A DNA stretch of 64,000 bases. Origin: Klebsiella sp. RIT-PI-d (lineage in GTDB: Bacteria; Pseudomonadota; Gammaproteobacteria; Enterobacterales; Enterobacteriaceae). The DNA lies in assembly GCF_001187865.1 (NCBI RefSeq), contig NZ_LGIT01000009.1, positions 2,108,001 to 2,172,000 of the forward strand, given 5' to 3'. The notes under the pieces are model-generated. The model made no database searches. It was given only the letters and a program-made list of their open reading frames with translations, and was not told where the DNA came from. A program made the translations under genes and the position numbers. Below, piece by piece: positions 60,889 to 64,000 of this stretch. The number at the start of each line of letters is the position of its first letter. Positions within the stretch are counted from its first letter, which is position 1.

Positions 60889-62466
60889 TTATTCCCACTC
60901 AATAGTGGCTGGCGGTTTACCGCTGATGTCATAAACTACCCGGGAAATGCCGTTAACTTCATTGATAATGCGGTTAGAAACGCGGCCAAGGAAATCGTAT
61001 GGCAGATGCGCCCAGTGTGCCGTCATAAAATCGATGGTTTCAACCGCACGCAGGGACACCACCCAGTCATATTTACGTCCATCACCCATGACGCCAACTG
61101 AACGAACCGGCAGGAATACGGTGAATGCCTGGCTAACCTTGTTGTACAGATCGGCTTTGTGCAACTCCTCAATAAAGATTGCATCCGCACGCCGCAGCAG
61201 GTCACAGTACTCTTTCTTCACTTCACCCAGTACGCGCACGCCAAGTCCCGGTCCCGGGAACGGGTGACGGTAAAGCATGTCGTACGGCAGGCCAAGTTCC
61301 AGACCGATTTTGCGCACTTCATCTTTAAACAACTCACGCAGCGGTTCGACCAGCCCCATTTTCATCTCTTTTGGCAGGCCGCCCACATTGTGGTGAGATT
61401 TGATAACGTGCGCTTTACCGGTGGCAGAAGCAGCTGATTCAATCACGTCAGGATAGATAGTCCCTTGTGCCAGCCACTTAACGTCCTCCAGCTTCAACGC
61501 TTCTTCGTCGAACACTTCAACAAACACGCGACCAATGATTTTACGTTTTGCTTCCGGATCGTTTTCACCCGCCAGCGCGTTCAGAAAACGCGCCTCACCT
61601 TCAACGTGAACGATGTTCAGACCGAAATGGTCGCCGAACATATCCATCACCTGCTCTGCTTCATTTAAACGAAGCAGACCGTTATCAACGAAAACGCAGG
61701 TCAGGTTTTTACCGATGGCGCGATGCAGCAGCATTGCGGTAACAGAGGAGTCAACGCCGCCAGAGAGACCGAGAATGACCTTATCATTACCTACCTGCTG
61801 GCGAATTCGTTCAATCGCATCATCAATAATTTTGGCCGGAGTCCACAAAGCCTCACACTGACAGATATCGCGAACAAAACGTTCCAGCATCCGCAGCCCC
61901 TGACGCGTATGGGTCACTTCCGGATGGAATTGCACGCCGTAAAAACGTTTTTCTTCATTCGCCATAATGGCAAATGGGCACGTTTCGGTGCTGGCAACCG
62001 TTACAAAATCAGCCGGGATAGCAGTGACTTTATCGCCGTGGCTCATCCAGACGTCCAGCAGCGGTTTGCCATCGGCGGTAAGGGAATCTTCAATACCGCG
62101 GATCAGCGCGCTATCGGTTTTAATCTCAACCTGCGCATAGCCAAATTCGCGCTGGTTCGAGCCTTCAACATGCCCGCCCAGCTGCATTGCCATGGTCTGC
62201 ATACCATAACAAACGCCAAATACCGGCACGCCCGCTTCAAAAACGTACTGCGGCGCACGCGGGCTGTTCTCTTCCGTCGTACTTTCCGGGCCGCCGGAAA
62301 GGATTATGCCACTCGGATTAAAATCGCGAATTTGCGCTTCTGTGACATCCCACGCCCACAGCTCACAATAAACGCCAAGTTCACGTACGCGACGCGCGAC
62401 CAATTGAGTGTACTGAGAACCGAAATCAAGAATAAGGATACGATGTTTATGAATATTTTCCGTCAT
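60889..62466 (-). CDS. guaA: GMP synthase (glutamine-hydrolysing)
   Basis: GuaA aminates XMP to GMP with glutamine and ATP. The 525-residue protein matches E. coli. The class I amidotransferase domain has catalytic Cys86 in [16 protein letters not shown], and His/Glu in [11 protein letters not shown]; the ATP pyrophosphatase P-loop is [15 protein letters not shown]; the dimer domain follows ([24 protein letters not shown]). ATG at 62466. Second gene of guaB-guaA; a hairpin lies between them. Confidence 0.98.
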   Translation of the reverse strand: MTENIHKHRILILDFGSQYTQLVARRVRELGVYCELWAWDVTEAQIRDFNPSGIILSGGPESTTEENSPRAPQYVFEAGVPVFGVCYGMQTMAMQLGGHVEGSNQREFGYAQVEIKTDSALIRGIEDSLTADGKPLLDVWMSHGDKVTAIPADFVTVASTETCPFAIMANEEKRFYGVQFHPEVTHTRQGLRMLERFVRDICQCEALWTPAKIIDDAIERIRQQVGNDKVILGLSGGVDSSVTAMLLHRAIGKNLTCVFVDNGLLRLNEAEQVMDMFGDHFGLNIVHVEGEARFLNALAGENDPEAKRKIIGRVFVEVFDEEALKLEDVKWLAQGTIYPDVIESAASATGKAHVIKSHHNVGGLPKEMKMGLVEPLRELFKDEVRKIGLELGLPYDMLYRHPFPGPGLGVRVLGEVKKEYCDLLRRADAIFIEELHKADLYNKVSQAFTVFLPVRSVGVMGDGRKYDWVVSLRAVETIDFMTAHWAHLPYDFLGRVSNRIINEVNGISRVVYDISGKPPATIEWE

Positions 62467-62503
62467 TGACGCTAATTCCAGGGCAAATGAAACAAAAACA
62501 AAA

Positions 62504-62522
62504 CGCCCGGTAGAACCGGGCG
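62504..62522 (-). terminator. Hairpin in the guaB-guaA intergenic region
   Basis: Arms CGCCCGGT and ACCGGGCG (62504-62511, 62515-62522) with 3-nt loop are followed on the minus strand by T-rich sequence. Within the operon it may cut guaA expression relative to guaB. Confidence 0.6.
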
Positions 62523-62531
62523 CGGAAAGAA

Positions 62532-63998
62532 TCAGGACCCCATACGATAGTTCGGGGATTCCTTGGTAATGGTCACATCGTGAACGTGACTTTCCTGGAT
62601 ACCTGCGCCGCTGATACGCACAAATTCTGCTTTAGTACGCAGTGCATCGATGGTACCACAGCCGGTGAGGCCCATACATGAACGCAGTCCACCCATCTGC
62701 TGATGGATAATCTCTTTCAGATAGCCTTTATAGGCCACCCGACCTTCAATACCTTCCGGTACCAGTTTGTCGGCCGCGTTATCCGTCTGGAAGTAACGAT
62801 CGGAAGACCCTTTGGACATCGCACCTAAAGACCCCATTCCGCGATAGGATTTATAAGAACGGCCCTGATACAGTTCGATTTCACCCGGGGACTCTTCAGT
62901 CCCGGCCAGCATTGAACCGACCATAACCGCGCTTGCACCTGCGGCAATAGCTTTAGCAATGTCGCCGGAAAAGCGGATCCCGCCGTCTGCAATAACCGGA
63001 ATACCGGTGCCTTCCAGCGCTTCGACGGCATCAGAAACGGCGGTGATCTGCGGAACGCCCACGCCGGTGACGATACGTGTGGTACAGATAGAGCCAGGGC
63101 CAATACCGACTTTAACCGCGCTCACGCCTGCATCAGCCAGCGCACGAGCGCCTGCACCAGTGGCTACGTTACCGCCAATAATTTGCAACTCCGGGTATTT
63201 TTCACGGGTTTCACGAATACGCTGTAGAACGCCTTCAGAGTGACCATGTGAGGAGTCGATCAGCAGCACATCAACTCCTGCGGCGACCAGCGCATCTACA
63301 CGTTCTTCATTGCCTGCGCCAGCCCCTACCGCTGCGCCAACGCGTAAACGCCCCTGTTCATCCTTACAGGCGTTCGGCTTACGTTCTGCTTTCTGGAAAT
63401 CTTTTACGGTGATCATACCGATAAGGTGGAAGCTATCGTCAACAACCAGCGCTTTTTCAACACGTTTTTCGTGCATCTTAGCCAGCACAACGTCGCCCGC
63501 TTCACCTTCGCGTACAGTGACCAGTCGCTCTTTTGGCGTCATGTAGACGCTGACCGGCTGGCTCAAATCGGTAACAAAACGGACATCACGACCGGTAATG
63601 ATCCCCACCAGTTCGTTATCATGGGTCACTACCGGATACCCGGCGAAACCGTTAAGTTCAGTCAACTCTTTAACTTCACGTAATGTTGTAGTGGGCAGAA
63701 CCGTCTGCGGATCGGTAACGACCCCGGACTCATGCTTCTTCACACGACGGACTTCTTCAGCCTGGCGTTCGATAGACATGTTTTTATGGATAAAACCGAT
63801 ACCACCTTCTTGCGCCAGGGCAATGGCAAGACGCGCTTCTGTCACCGTATCCATGGCTGCGGAGAGCATAGGAATATTCAGGCGAATGGTTTTAGTCAAC
63901 TGCGTGCTGAGGTCAGCGGTATTCGGCAGAACGGTGGAATGTGCAGGAACAAGGAGGACGTCGTCAAACGTCAGGGCTTCTTTGGCAATACGTAGCAT
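62532..63998 (-). CDS. guaB: IMP dehydrogenase
   Basis: GuaB oxidises IMP to XMP with NAD+, the rate-limiting step to GTP. The 488-residue protein matches E. coli. The catalytic Cys is in [15 protein letters not shown]; the CBS pair (about residues 90-205) and the flap region [16 protein letters not shown] follow; the phosphate loop [11 protein letters not shown] is present. The ATG is at 63996-63998, only two bases from the window edge, so its promoter and PurR/UP-element control are outside. Confidence 0.98.
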   Translation of the reverse strand: MLRIAKEALTFDDVLLVPAHSTVLPNTADLSTQLTKTIRLNIPMLSAAMDTVTEARLAIALAQEGGIGFIHKNMSIERQAEEVRRVKKHESGVVTDPQTVLPTTTLREVKELTELNGFAGYPVVTHDNELVGIITGRDVRFVTDLSQPVSVYMTPKERLVTVREGEAGDVVLAKMHEKRVEKALVVDDSFHLIGMITVKDFQKAERKPNACKDEQGRLRVGAAVGAGAGNEERVDALVAAGVDVLLIDSSHGHSEGVLQRIRETREKYPELQIIGGNVATGAGARALADAGVSAVKVGIGPGSICTTRIVTGVGVPQITAVSDAVEALEGTGIPVIADGGIRFSGDIAKAIAAGASAVMVGSMLAGTEESPGEIELYQGRSYKSYRGMGSLGAMSKGSSDRYFQTDNAADKLVPEGIEGRVAYKGYLKEIIHQQMGGLRSCMGLTGCGTIDALRTKAEFVRISGAGIQESHVHDVTITKESPNYRMGS

Positions 63999-64000
63999 GG

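Overview
The window is a chromosomal segment of a member of the Enterobacteriaceae. Nearly every gene is a close match, in length and motifs, to the Escherichia coli / Salmonella genes that run from yfeH to guaB, in the same overall order. The gene complement is not that of E. coli K-12 (comparison from memory): yfeK/yfeS, ucpA, murR/murQ, yfeW, the eut operon, narQ, the hyf operon and yfgH/yfgI are absent from their expected places, and murP is inverted and alone. This points to a relative in the Enterobacter/Citrobacter/Salmonella neighbourhood; the genus cannot be fixed by eye. No rRNA, tRNA, CRISPR array, complete IS element or prophage was seen.

Layout. 1-4.9 kb: tail of yfeH, ypeB, ligA (NAD-dependent DNA ligase), zipA (division) and cysZ (sulfate uptake). 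5.0-9.0 kb: cysK and the ptsH-ptsI-crr operon for the general PTS. 9.0-15.0 kb: pdxK, then the sulfate/thiosulfate operon cysP-cysT-cysW-cysA-cysM. 15-21 kb: murP, yfeX, yfeY, yfeZ, ypeA, amiA, hemF. 21-27.9 kb: maeB, talA-tktB, ypfG. 28-34 kb: nudK, aegA, acrD. 34-45 kb: the 19-residue gene ypfM, an AT-rich gap, yffB-dapE-ypfN, ypfH, tmcA, ypfJ, then dapA-bamC-purC and the divergent gcvR-bcp, then perM. 45.5-52.2 kb: bepA-yfgD, an orphan Rpn-tail small ORF, upp-uraA and hda, and an inserted GH1 6-phospho-beta-glucosidase. 52.5-64 kb: purMN, ppk-ppx, yfgF, yfgG, and guaB-guaA.

Functional themes: cysteine synthesis (cysZ, cysK, cysPTWAM), purine and pyrimidine nucleotide supply (purC, purMN, guaBA, upp, uraA), polyphosphate turnover (ppk, ppx), lysine/cell-wall precursors (dapA, dapE), envelope biogenesis (zipA, amiA, bamC, bepA) and the PTS. 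Readable regulation includes PurR operators before purC and purM, the UTP-sensing start region of upp, two perfect FNR-type palindromes, a LacI-family (AscG-like) operator before the GH1 gene, and many intrinsic terminators.

Most of the window is ordinary conserved core genome. The parts most worth a second look are the orphan RpnS-like small ORF beside hda, the GH1 gene with its two operator-like sites, the solitary inverted murP with a perfect 9+9 bp inverted repeat before it, and the competing hairpins in front of cysM. I did not find a convincing undescribed multi-gene system.
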